Under the pieces are notes generated by a model that made no database searches, was not told where the DNA came from, and saw only the letters and a list, made by a program, of their open reading frames with translations. Below are positions 6,845 to 13,681 of a DNA stretch of 19,114 nucleotides, in pieces. The stretch comes from Mailhella massiliensis (GTDB lineage Bacteria; Desulfobacterota; Desulfovibrionia; Desulfovibrionales; Desulfovibrionaceae). The position numbers were made by a program, and so were the translations under genes. The stretch covers positions 1 to 19,114 of the forward strand of contig NZ_DYZA01000086.1 of assembly GCF_020741395.1 (NCBI RefSeq), read 5' to 3'. How positions within the stretch are numbered: the stretch's first letter is position 1; every line of letters starts with the position of its first letter.

Positions 6845-6873
6845 ACGATACCCGCCCCCGCCCTCAAGAGCAA
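6845..6873 (-). promoter_or_regulatory. Putative promoter of selB
   Basis: On the minus strand TTGCTC (6868-6873) and TATCGT (6845-6850) have 17-base spacing, 35 bases before the selB start codon. It resembles the promoter assigned to the zinc-ribbon gene in having a TTGC-type -35 box. Confidence 0.5.
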
Positions 6874-6914
6874 GAGGCAAGAGCATGTGAAGCGGACATG
6901 GGCGGCGCTTTACC

Positions 6915-6953
6915 CAAGTTAAACTTGACTTGCGGAGGAAAGTTGCGTAACGG
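6915..6953 (+). promoter_or_regulatory. Possible ffh promoter with overlapping palindrome
   Basis: TTGACT at 6925-6930 is followed after 17 bases by TAACGG at 6948-6953, a moderate match, 35 bases before the ffh start. CAAGTT-A-AACTTG at 6915-6927 is a perfect 13-base palindrome overlapping the -35 box and could be a protein-binding site. Confidence 0.35.
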
Positions 6954-6987
6954 TTCTTAGTTCCAAGTCATAAGAACAGGAAAGACG

Positions 6988-8499
6988 ATGTTTGAAAGCC
7001 TGACAGACCGACTCTCCGGCGTATTCCGCAATCTCAGCGGCCGCGCCCAGCTCACGGAATCCAACATCCAGGACGCTCTGCGTGAAGTACGCCTCGCGCT
7101 TCTTGAAGCCGACGTGAACTTCAAGATCGTCAAGGAGTTCGTGGATCGCGTGCGCGAGGCCGCGCTCGGCGTGCAGGTCATGAAGGGCGTCACTCCTGCG
7201 CAGCAGGTCATACAGGTGGTGCACGACGAGCTCGTCAAGCTGCTCGGCGGTGAAGACACCGGCTTGAAACTTCAGGGCGCGCAGCCTGCGATCATCCTCA
7301 TGACCGGCCTTCAGGGCTCGGGTAAAACCACGTCTTCGGGCAAGCTGGCCCTGCTTCTGCGCAAGCAGAAAATGCGTCCCTACCTCGTCCCCGCCGACGT
7401 GTACCGCCCCGCCGCTATCGACCAGCTCCGCACGCTGGCAAAGCAGCTCGACATTCCCTGCTTCGATTCCACCGTGGACATGAACCCCGTGGATATCGCC
7501 CGCGCGGCAGTGGAAGATGCAAAGGCCCGGCAGTGCACCGTAGTCATTATCGACACGGCCGGCCGCCTCCATGTGGACGAGCCCCTGATGCAGGAGCTTG
7601 TCTCCATCAAGGGGGCCGTGCATCCGCAGGAAATCCTGTTCGTGGCCGACGCCATGACCGGTCAGGACGCCGTTACCGTGGCCGAGTCGTTCAACGACCA
7701 TCTCGGCATCACGGGTGTGGTCCTCACCAAGATGGACGGCGACGCCAGAGGCGGCGCTGCTCTCTCCATCAAATCCGTCACGGGCGCACCGGTAAAATTT
7801 GTCGGTATGGGTGAAAAGCTTTCCGAAATGGAAGTCTTCCATCCCGACCGCGTTGCGGGCCGCATCCTCGGCATGGGCGACGTGCTCACCCTGCTTGAGA
7901 AGGCGCAGAGCGAAATGGAAGCCGAAGAGGCCGAAGCCCTCGCCAGAAAGATGCAGAAGGCCAAATTCGACCTGGAGGACTTCCGTACCCAGATGCGCCA
8001 CATGCGCAAGCTCGGTTCCCTGGAATCCCTTATGAAGATGATCCCCGGCCTCGGCGGCCTCGCCGGCAAGCTCGGGGACATGAGCGGGCATGAAAAGGAG
8101 CTGAACAAGACGGAAGCTATCCTGAACTCCATGACCAGTCAGGAGCGCCGCAACCCCGATATCATCAACGGCAGCCGCAGAGCCCGCATTGCGAAGGGTT
8201 CCGGCACGCAGGTGCAGGATGTGAACATGCTCCTGCGCCAGTTTGAGCAGATGAAAAAAATGATGCAGTCCATGATGCAGCCCGGCAGGCGCACGCCCCG
8301 TATTCCCCAGGGCATGATGAACCGCCTGGGCGGCATGGGCGGCATGCCGGGCTTGGGTGGTCTGCCCGGCATGGGCGGACTGCCTGGAATGGGCGGCATG
8401 CCGGGCCTTCCCGGCGGCGTGCCCGGAATACCTGGCAGCGGGAAATCCGCTACCAAGAAGAAACGCGACAAGCAGAAACGCAAAAACAAAAAAAGGTAG
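6988..8499 (+). CDS. ffh: Signal recognition particle protein Ffh (SRP54 GTPase)
   Basis: The 503-residue GTPase binds 4.5S RNA and signal sequences as they leave the ribosome and delivers the complex to FtsY at the membrane. The N domain (1-90) is followed by G-domain motifs GLQGSGKTT (107-115), DVYRPAAIDQL (137-147), DTAGRL (189-194) and TKMDGDARGG (247-256). The methionine-rich M domain follows (about 325-445), including MRHMRKLGSLESLMKMIPG. The C-terminus is unusual: a glycine/methionine/proline repeat (about 448-485) and a strongly basic lysine tail, making it longer than the E. coli protein (453). The start at 6988 has AGGAAAG upstream. rpsP follows 31 bases later, probably in the same transcript. 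Confidence 0.97.
   Translation: MFESLTDRLSGVFRNLSGRAQLTESNIQDALREVRLALLEADVNFKIVKEFVDRVREAALGVQVMKGVTPAQQVIQVVHDELVKLLGGEDTGLKLQGAQPAIILMTGLQGSGKTTSSGKLALLLRKQKMRPYLVPADVYRPAAIDQLRTLAKQLDIPCFDSTVDMNPVDIARAAVEDAKARQCTVVIIDTAGRLHVDEPLMQELVSIKGAVHPQEILFVADAMTGQDAVTVAESFNDHLGITGVVLTKMDGDARGGAALSIKSVTGAPVKFVGMGEKLSEMEVFHPDRVAGRILGMGDVLTLLEKAQSEMEAEEAEALARKMQKAKFDLEDFRTQMRHMRKLGSLESLMKMIPGLGGLAGKLGDMSGHEKELNKTEAILNSMTSQERRNPDIINGSRRARIAKGSGTQVQDVNMLLRQFEQMKKMMQSMMQPGRRTPRIPQGMMNRLGGMGGMPGLGGLPGMGGLPGMGGMPGLPGGVPGIPGSGKSATKKKRDKQKRKNKKR
8329..8442 (+). repeat. Gly/Met/Leu/Pro repeat encoding the Ffh tail
   Basis: Near-tandem units of the form GMPGL, GGLPG, GMGGLPGMGG encode residues about 448-485 of Ffh. 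At the DNA level the units are imperfect copies rich in GGC, ATG and CCG codons, so length may vary between strains by slippage. Such methionine/glycine tails extend the signal-binding M domain in several SRP54 proteins. Confidence 0.7.
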
Positions 8500-8530
8500 C
8501 CCCGCTGCCTATCCCTATCAGGAGTGAGAT

Positions 8531-8770
8531 ATGTCCGTTAAAGTGAGAATGACCCGCTCTGGTTCCAAGAAGCGCCCCTTCTACCGCATCGTGGCCATCA
8601 ACAGCGACAGCCGCCGCGACGGCCGCCCGCTGGAATTTCTGGGCTACTACAACCCCAACACCAACCCCGGTACCCTGAGCATCGACAACGACAAGCTCCA
8701 GGCCTGGGTCGGCAAGGGCGCCGAACTGTCCGACACCGTGCGTACCCTCCTCAAGAAGCTGGGCAAGTAA
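8531..8770 (+). CDS. rpsP: 30S ribosomal protein S16
   Basis: The 79-residue protein stabilises the 5' domain of 16S rRNA during 30S assembly. The N-terminus SVKVRMTRSGSKKRPFYRIV and the block RRDGRPLEFLGYYNP are diagnostic for the family, and the length is normal. AGGAGTGAG lies just before the ATG. In most bacteria, including many relatives, rpsP is followed by a KH-domain gene, rimM, trmD and rplS; here a terminator follows 23 bases after the stop and none of those genes is present in the next 10 kb. Confidence 0.98.
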   Translation: MSVKVRMTRSGSKKRPFYRIVAINSDSRRDGRPLEFLGYYNPNTNPGTLSIDNDKLQAWVGKGAELSDTVRTLLKKLGK

Positions 8771-8793
8771 GGTCTTTCCGGCAAAGGCTCGAT

Positions 8794-8825
8794 CCCGTCT
8801 CCCGCTTCGGCGGCGGACGGGTTTT
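8794..8825 (+). terminator. Intrinsic terminator after rpsP
   Basis: CCCGTC pairs with GACGGG around an inner CCGC-TTCG-GCGG hairpin (one bulge region), followed by GTTTTC. The UUCG tetraloop and the T tract on the plus strand support termination of the ffh-rpsP transcript. Confidence 0.75.
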
Positions 8826-9260
8826 CGAGTTTAAACACCGGACTGCCGCCCTGCATGCGCAGGAGGTACTTCTCGCCGCCGTGGCGAAGGAAAAGTCCGG
8901 CAGGGAGTTTCCATGCCGCAGACCGGGGCCTGCCGGGGAGTACGCCCCGCATCCGGCATAAAAGCACCCCCGCGGCCAGGAACGCTTTCCCTCAGTATCC
9001 GCGCGGAGGCAGAAAGCGGCCCGCATATCCGGGCGCTTCCGCGGTCTGCGGGCCTCGCCACGCCGGAGGCCGGCAAGGCGGACTCCCGGGCGCATACGTT
9101 TCCCCGTTCTTTTTCACGGGCGCGCGTCAAACCGTGCTTTGTGCGCCCTCTTCAACCATTGACCTGTCAGAAGGGATGAGGTTCGAAACAGGGAAGCCGG
9201 CCGATGCCGAGCCGCGCTTCTCTTCCCCGCAAGACCTCCTCTCCCCCAGGGAGGAGCATC
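8826..9260. other. GC-rich gap between rpsP and the MATE gene
   Basis: About 435 bases lack a convincing gene. They contain several GC-rich inverted repeats, the clearest being GGCCCGC (9018-9024) with GCGGGCC (9048-9054). On the minus strand the first 127 bases hold a HemP-like reading frame, described separately. A weak promoter-like TTGACC lies at 9159-9164 without a good -10. No similarity to 4.5S RNA, RNase P RNA, 6S RNA or tmRNA core motifs was seen. The usual rpsP-operon genes would be expected here, so the region may be a rearrangement scar. Confidence 0.45.
8830..8952 (-). pseudogene. Possible HemP-like (hemin uptake) remnant
   Basis: The minus-strand frame from the ATG at 8952 contains LPAGLFLRHGGEKYLLRM. 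This resembles the HemP/HmuP small-protein core, whose hallmark is His-x-Gly-Glu-x-Tyr-x-Leu-Arg followed by a short tail ending in lysine. Third codon positions are mostly G or C, as in real genes here. However the expected stop after the tail is missing: the frame continues through the rpsP terminator and into rpsP antisense to 8647. If HemP, the 3' end is broken. The alternative is a chance antisense frame in GC-rich DNA. No iron-transport genes are adjacent. Confidence 0.22.
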
Positions 9261-10628
9261 ATGTTCAGGCATTTCAGCCGGCAGGAGGCGCGCAATCTCG
9301 CCCTCCTCGCCGTTCCCGTTTTTCTCGGCCAGATAGCGCAGATAGCCATGTCCTTTGTCGACACCGTCGTGGCCGGACGCTCCAGCTCCGTGGACATGGC
9401 CGCCGTGGCCGTGGCAACCTCGTTCTGGATTCCCGGCATCATGTTCGGGCAGGGGCTCATCATGGCCATCACGCCGCTTGTGGCGCAGGCCCTCGGCGCG
9501 GGCAACAGAATGAAGAGCAGGCATTTTCTGCGTCAGGGCCTGTGGCTGGCCCTCGCCATATCCGCCCTGCTCATGGGCATCTTCTTCACCATAAGCTCTA
9601 CCATCACCTTCTGGGGCAGGATGGACCCTCTGCTGGCGAAAAAGACCTCGGAATACCTCTTCGCCGTACTCTTCGGCGTGCCCGCGCTCATGCTCTTTGT
9701 CGTGCAGCGCTGTTTTCTGGAAGGGCACGGCAGGACGCGCCCCGCCATGGTGGCGGGTTTCGTGGGGCTGGCGCTCAACGTGCCGCTCAACATCATCTTC
9801 GTGTTCGGCAAGTTCGGCCTGCCCGCCATGGGCGCCGCAGGCTGCGGCCTGGCCACGGCCATTCTCTTCTGGTTCATGGCCGCGTCCATGATGTTCTTCG
9901 TGCGGCATACCGACAGGGCGGCCCTTGCCGTGGAAAAGCCCTCCCCCGCCATTTTGAGGCGCATGGTGCGCATCGGCCTTCCGGGGGCCTTTGCCATGCT
10001 CAACGAAACGGCAGCCTTCGCGCTCATCGCCCTCATCATCTCGCCTCTCGGCGTCACCTCCGTGGCCGGGCATCAGATAGCCATCAATGTAAGCGCCTTC
10101 GTATGGATGTGCCCTTTTTCCATAGGTGCGGCCTCTACTATCCGCATAGGCACACTGCTCGGCGCGGGCGACATTGCCGGGGCCAGACGCGTTCGGCTCA
10201 CCGCGCTCACCATCACCATTGCCATGGCCTGCGTGCTGGCTGTGCTCATTTATCTGATCCGGTACCCCGTCGCCGCCCTGTATAACGACGATGCCGCCGT
10301 CATTCAAATGGCCAGCCTGCTCCTCATCTGCGAAGTGTTCTATCAGTTCCCCGACGGCGTGCAGACCAACACGCTCTGCGCCCTGCGCGGCTGGAACGAC
10401 ACGCAGGCCATTTTCTGCATATCCTTCATCGCCTACTGGATCATAAGCCTGCCCCTTGGCTGGGTACTGTGTATGACCGACATTCTCACGTCAGAGCCCC
10501 TGGGAGTGCTGGGCTTCTGGATAGCGCTCATTTTCGGCCTCAGTGCGGCAGGGCTCCTCTACCTCATACGCATCCATAAACTGGAACACCTTTCCGTGGA
10601 AGGAATGAAAAAGAAAATAGGGCGATAG
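9261..10628 (+). CDS. MATE-family multidrug/toxin efflux transporter
   Basis: The 455-residue polytopic membrane protein has about 12 hydrophobic spans in two similar halves (MatE domain repeated), as in NorM/MdtK. The first half begins RNLALLAVPVFLGQIAQIAM and contains SFVDTVVAGRSSSVDMAAVAVATSFWIP, a typical MATE first-loop pattern; the second half contains MVRIGLPGAFAMLNETAAFALIALI and GHQIAINV. These transporters export cationic drugs, dyes or metabolites using Na+ or H+ gradients; the substrate cannot be predicted. The ATG at 9261 is chosen for GGAGG 6 bases upstream; an upstream ATG at 9204 adds 19 residues without family similarity. It stands alone, with its own terminator. Confidence 0.92.
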   Translation: MFRHFSRQEARNLALLAVPVFLGQIAQIAMSFVDTVVAGRSSSVDMAAVAVATSFWIPGIMFGQGLIMAITPLVAQALGAGNRMKSRHFLRQGLWLALAISALLMGIFFTISSTITFWGRMDPLLAKKTSEYLFAVLFGVPALMLFVVQRCFLEGHGRTRPAMVAGFVGLALNVPLNIIFVFGKFGLPAMGAAGCGLATAILFWFMAASMMFFVRHTDRAALAVEKPSPAILRRMVRIGLPGAFAMLNETAAFALIALIISPLGVTSVAGHQIAINVSAFVWMCPFSIGAASTIRIGTLLGAGDIAGARRVRLTALTITIAMACVLAVLIYLIRYPVAALYNDDAAVIQMASLLLICEVFYQFPDGVQTNTLCALRGWNDTQAIFCISFIAYWIISLPLGWVLCMTDILTSEPLGVLGFWIALIFGLSAAGLLYLIRIHKLEHLSVEGMKKKIGR

Positions 10629-10671
10629 CCGCTCCTGCAACGGGTTCGGGCGGCCTCGCATGCCCGTCTTC

Positions 10672-10702
10672 GCGCCGGCGTTTCCCCCGCCGGCGCTTTT
10701 TT
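10672..10702 (+). terminator. Intrinsic terminator after the MATE gene
   Basis: Perfect 9-bp GC stem GCGCCGGCG/CGCCGGCGC with a 7-base loop and a run of six T, 44 bases after the stop codon. Confidence 0.93.
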
Positions 10703-10785
10703 CAGCAAAGACGGCATATTCCCGGACAGAAGCGCTCGAACGATACCCGGAGGGACCCTCACGCCATAGAGAGCAGACAACTATA

Positions 10786-10815
10786 TTGACATAATACATC
10801 GTACGGCACTACGAT
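10786..10815 (+). promoter_or_regulatory. Putative promoter of the dehydratase gene
   Basis: A consensus -35 TTGACA at 10786-10791 is followed after 18 bases by TACGAT (10810-10815), a 4-of-6 match to the -10 consensus. The start codon is 30 bases further on. The right arm of the inverted repeat at 10797-10816 covers the -10 box, so a bound repressor would block polymerase. Confidence 0.45.
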
Positions 10816-10816
10816 G
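10797..10816. promoter_or_regulatory. Perfect inverted repeat, candidate operator of the dehydratase gene
   Basis: CATCGTA (10797-10803) and TACGATG (10810-10816) are exact reverse complements separated by 6 bases. The site sits in the spacer and -10 region of the dehydratase promoter. The GntR-type regulator encoded downstream is the obvious candidate ligand, but the arms do not match those of the repeat in the regulator's own promoter. Confidence 0.5.
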
Positions 10817-10844
10817 AGCGCCACAACAAACAAAGGAGGCGAGC

Positions 10845-12503
10845 ATGAGAAGCGATATCATCAAAAAAGGGATATCCGCCGCTCCGCAGAGAGCGCTGCT
10901 CTATGCCCTGGGAATAACGGAAAAGGATCTGGAGCACCCGTTCATCGGCATCGTCAGTTCCCGCAACGACATTGTTCCCGGGCACATGCATCTTGATACG
11001 ATCACGGAAGCGGTAAAGCAGGGCGTGGCGCAGGCCGGCGGCATCCCCTTTGTTTTTCCCGCCATTGCCGTCTGTGACGGTATTGCCATGGGGCATGACG
11101 GCATGAAGTTTTCCCTGGTGACGCGGGAGCTCATTGCCGATTCCACGGAAGCCATGGCCACGGCGCATCCTTTTGACGGGCTGATATTCATCCCCAACTG
11201 CGATAAGAATGTTCCCGGCTTACTGATGGCGGCGGCACGGCTCAACCTTCCCTCTCTCTTCATCAGCGGCGGCCCCATGCTCGCGGGAGAGGAGGAAGGG
11301 AGGAAAATAAGCTACTCCGATATCTCCGAAGCGGTAAGCGCCTGTAAGAGCGGCAGGATGCAGGCCGACGCCCTTTCCGCCCGCGAAAAGGCCGCCTGCC
11401 CGACCTGCGGCTGCTGCTCCGGCATGTTTACCGCCAACACCATGAACTGCCTCACCGAGGTTCTGGGCATGGCCCTGAGCGGCAACGGCACGACTCCCGC
11501 CGTCTATGCGCAAAGGCTCCGCCTGGCGAAAGAAGCCGGCAGGCGTATCATGGAACTGGTCAGACGTAACGTCAGGCCGAGGGATATCATGACCAGGCAG
11601 GCTTTTCTCAATGCGCTGACGGTGGACATGGCCCTGGGCGGCTCAACCAACACGCTGCTTCATCTTCCCGCAGTGGCGCATGAGTGCGGCCTGGCCCTGG
11701 ATCTGGAAACTGCGAACGGGATATCGGAAACAACGCCGACGCTCTGCCGTCTCGCCCCCTCAGGGCGCCACTATATGGAAGACCTGCACAGGGCGGGCGG
11801 CATACCGGCCGTCATGCACGAACTCGCCCGGGCCGGCCTCTTGCATACGGACTCTGCGACATGCAGCGGAAAGACTATCGGCGAACTCGCGGCGGAAGGC
11901 GAAGTCAAAGACCATGATATCATCAGGAGTATCGACAATCCCTACAGCGCGACGGGAGGAATAGCCGTCCTCAAAGGGAATCTCGCGCCGGAAGGATGCG
12001 TCGTCAAGCGTGCCGCCGTCGCGGCAAACATGATGCAGCACAGAGGACGGGCCCGGGTATTCAACGGCGAAGAGGCCGCCCTTGCCGCCATATACGCGGG
12101 GGATATCCATGCCGGCGAAGTCGTCGTCATCCGCTATGAAGGGCCGAAGGGCGGGCCCGGTATGCGGGAAATGCTCAATCCCACATCAGCCCTCATGGGA
12201 AGCGGCCTGGGAGACAGCGTCGCACTTATCACCGACGGCAGGTTTTCCGGCGCAACCCGCGGGGCGGCCATTGGGCATGTCTCGCCGGAAGCGGCAGCGG
12301 GAGGGAACATCGCTCTGGTGGAGGAAGGAGACCTCATCGAAATAGATATTCCCGGGCACAGGATAGAGGTCCTGGTCTCCCGGGAAGAGTGGGAAAGGCG
12401 TAGGGAGCAGTCCGCACCGTTTGCGCCGAAAGTCACGCAGGGATACCTGGCACGATATGCAAAACTGGTGTCCTCAGGCTGCCGCGGAGCCGTACTGGAA
12501 TGA
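10845..12503 (+). CDS. ilvD: IlvD/Edd-family dehydratase (dihydroxy-acid dehydratase or sugar-acid dehydratase)
   Basis: The 552-residue iron-sulfur dehydratase belongs to the IlvD/Edd family, which converts 2,3-dihydroxy acids (branched-chain amino acid precursors) or sugar acids to 2-keto acids. Family marks are the MRSD start, ICDGIAM-like VCDGIAM (C77), NCDKNVPG (C119), CPTCGCCSGMFTAN (C185-C191) and DGRFSGATRG with catalytic Ser468. C119 and C191 align with cluster ligands. The motif usually reads CGSCSG; here Ser is replaced by an extra Cys (C190). Length fits dihydroxy-acid dehydratase better than the longer xylonate enzymes. AAGGAGG precedes the ATG. No ilvB, ilvN or ilvC is near, while a GntR regulator follows, so a catabolic role is possible; ilvD is assigned by overall similarity. 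Confidence 0.82.
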   Translation: MRSDIIKKGISAAPQRALLYALGITEKDLEHPFIGIVSSRNDIVPGHMHLDTITEAVKQGVAQAGGIPFVFPAIAVCDGIAMGHDGMKFSLVTRELIADSTEAMATAHPFDGLIFIPNCDKNVPGLLMAAARLNLPSLFISGGPMLAGEEEGRKISYSDISEAVSACKSGRMQADALSAREKAACPTCGCCSGMFTANTMNCLTEVLGMALSGNGTTPAVYAQRLRLAKEAGRRIMELVRRNVRPRDIMTRQAFLNALTVDMALGGSTNTLLHLPAVAHECGLALDLETANGISETTPTLCRLAPSGRHYMEDLHRAGGIPAVMHELARAGLLHTDSATCSGKTIGELAAEGEVKDHDIIRSIDNPYSATGGIAVLKGNLAPEGCVVKRAAVAANMMQHRGRARVFNGEEAALAAIYAGDIHAGEVVVIRYEGPKGGPGMREMLNPTSALMGSGLGDSVALITDGRFSGATRGAAIGHVSPEAAAGGNIALVEEGDLIEIDIPGHRIEVLVSREEWERRREQSAPFAPKVTQGYLARYAKLVSSGCRGAVLE

Positions 12504-12506
12504 GGT

Positions 12507-12532
12507 TTGCAGACAGGCGGCCTCATCTGCAA
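12507..12532 (+). other. Inverted repeat just after the dehydratase stop codon
   Basis: TTGCAGA (12507-12513) pairs with TCTGCAA (12526-12532) across 12 bases. An alternative stem GAGG/CCTC (12502-12505 with 12521-12524) would exclude it. No T tract follows, so it is not a terminator; it may stabilise the mRNA end. Confidence 0.35.
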
Positions 12533-12670
12533 CGCCATGCTATCTTCCCATGGCGCTCCGCCCGGGATGCGAGAAAACATGGAGAGCGCCCGCGTGTACC
12601 GCGACGCTTTCCCGATGCCGTAATGTTTTTCCTTTGACTTCCCGTCCATAAAACACGCACAACTTCCGGC

Positions 12671-12711
12671 AAAGCCGTACGGCCCCTTTCGGACCGCGCG
12701 GCTTTCTCTTT
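12671..12711 (+). terminator. Probable terminator of the dehydratase transcript
   Basis: AAAGCCG pairs with CGGCTTT, with further pairing of CGG and CCG inside, followed by CTCTTTTC. It lies 170 bases after the stop codon and separates the dehydratase from the regulator gene. Confidence 0.6.
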
Positions 12712-12802
12712 TCCCCGGCAACGACACGACATGACACGGATGGGCATTGCCGTGGATGCGGCATAATAGCGCCTGAACAAATCATGCGGAAAGCGCTGCG
12801 GC

Positions 12803-12831
12803 TTGACAGTAAAAGAGCTCTCTTTTATTGT
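12803..12831 (+). promoter_or_regulatory. Promoter of the GntR regulator
   Basis: Consensus TTGACA (12803-12808) and TATTGT (12826-12831) with exactly 17 bases between. The spacer is almost entirely filled by an 8-bp palindrome, a classic arrangement for negative autoregulation. Predicted transcription start is near 12838, giving a leader of about 120 bases. Confidence 0.65.
12810..12827. promoter_or_regulatory. Palindrome between -35 and -10 boxes, candidate autoregulatory operator
   Basis: TAAAAGAG (12810-12817) and CTCTTTTA (12820-12827) are exact reverse complements around a CT centre. The site lies between the two polymerase-binding boxes of the regulator gene. It is read as an operator, probably for the GntR protein itself; another repressor is possible. 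Confidence 0.55.
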
Positions 12832-12957
12832 TATAAACTACATAATTAGTTCTTTGCTGCCATAAAATTCAGACAGTTGCGAACGACGCGCCTTCGCCGA
12901 GGCGACAGCCTGCATGTGCAGGCCGGATTCCCTGTTTTCATACCGGAGAAAGGTGCC

Positions 12958-13650
12958 ATGGAAGAAAAAAGACTTTCCGATACTGTCGCCGATGCCATTT
13001 TCTCCATGATTACCATAGAGAAAAGGTTTGCCGCGGGAGACAAGCTGCCGAATGAAAATGATTTGTCTGAAGAGCTCGGCGTCAGTAGAACCACATTGAG
13101 AGAAGCCGTCAGGATTCTGGCGGCCGGCAATATTGTGGAAATCCGGAGAGGAAAAGGCACCTTTGTCAGAGAGGATTTTGCCGCGCATCCGATGGCGGAG
13201 CTTTCGCCCCTGGCTTCCGCAAAAGTCAACGCCGATGATCTGTATGAAATGCGGCTGATTTTTGAGCCCGAAGCGGCATACTATGCCACCTTGCGCGCAA
13301 CGGAGAGCGAACTGCAGCGTATTATGGCCCTTGGCGAAAACATCGAACAACTCATACGGGCACATAAGGACAGAACGCTTGAAGAGCAGGCTTTTCACCG
13401 TTCCATTGCAAAAGCCACGCACAATGCCTTCATGAATGAACTCATGCCCGTCATTCAGGAGGCAATCAATAAGGGCGTGACGCTCTCGGCAAAGAAAGAC
13501 CTTGTTGAGGAAGACACGATTTCCGATCACAGGATGCTGATGAACTTTATGAAAAACAGAAACGCGGAAGGCGCGCGTAATGCAATGCGTATCCATATTC
13601 TGCACGCCATAGAACAGCTTGGACTGAAGAAAGACTCTTCACCGGCGTAA
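12958..13650 (+). CDS. GntR-family transcriptional regulator, FadR/FCD subfamily
   Basis: The 230-residue DNA-binding regulator has an N-terminal winged helix-turn-helix: LSDTVADAIFSMI, GDKLPNENDLSEELGVSRTTLREAVRIL (28-54) and the wing IRRGKGTFV (62-70). The C-terminal all-helical FCD domain (about 90-220) carries YEMRLIFEPEAA, FHRSIAKATHN with H147, DHRMLM with H191 and MRIHI with H213, histidines of the kind that bind a metal and a carboxylate effector in this subfamily. Members usually respond to sugar acids or other organic acids and repress adjacent catabolic genes. The ATG at 12958 has GGAG at good spacing; the frame runs 27 codons further up but outside the family fold. It probably controls the adjacent dehydratase and itself. 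Confidence 0.93.
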   Translation: MEEKRLSDTVADAIFSMITIEKRFAAGDKLPNENDLSEELGVSRTTLREAVRILAAGNIVEIRRGKGTFVREDFAAHPMAELSPLASAKVNADDLYEMRLIFEPEAAYYATLRATESELQRIMALGENIEQLIRAHKDRTLEEQAFHRSIAKATHNAFMNELMPVIQEAINKGVTLSAKKDLVEEDTISDHRMLMNFMKNRNAEGARNAMRIHILHAIEQLGLKKDSSPA

Positions 13651-13681
13651 CCGACTACTCCCCATCGGTAAAACGCAGGCC

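Larger units (their letters stand above)
12504..12957. other. Intergenic region between the dehydratase and regulator genes
   Basis: About 450 bases without a supported protein gene. In order it holds the inverted repeat after the stop, about 140 featureless bases, an intrinsic terminator (12671-12711), the regulator's promoter with an embedded palindrome (12803-12831), and a leader of about 120 bases with a 7-bp stem GCCTGCA/TGCAGGC (12908-12923). Around the promoter the base composition shifts to AT-rich. Confidence 0.55.

Noticed and set aside
6919..8091. 390-codon minus-strand frame
   Set aside because: Antisense to ffh, which has full GTPase and M-domain motifs.
8885..8925. Resemblance to the RNase P RNA P4 motif (GGAAAAGTCCGGC)
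   Set aside because: The other universally conserved RNase P segments are absent nearby, and the match is imperfect.
8855..10285. 476-codon plus-strand frame overlapping the MATE gene
   Set aside because: Arginine/histidine-rich composition from an out-of-frame reading of the MATE gene.
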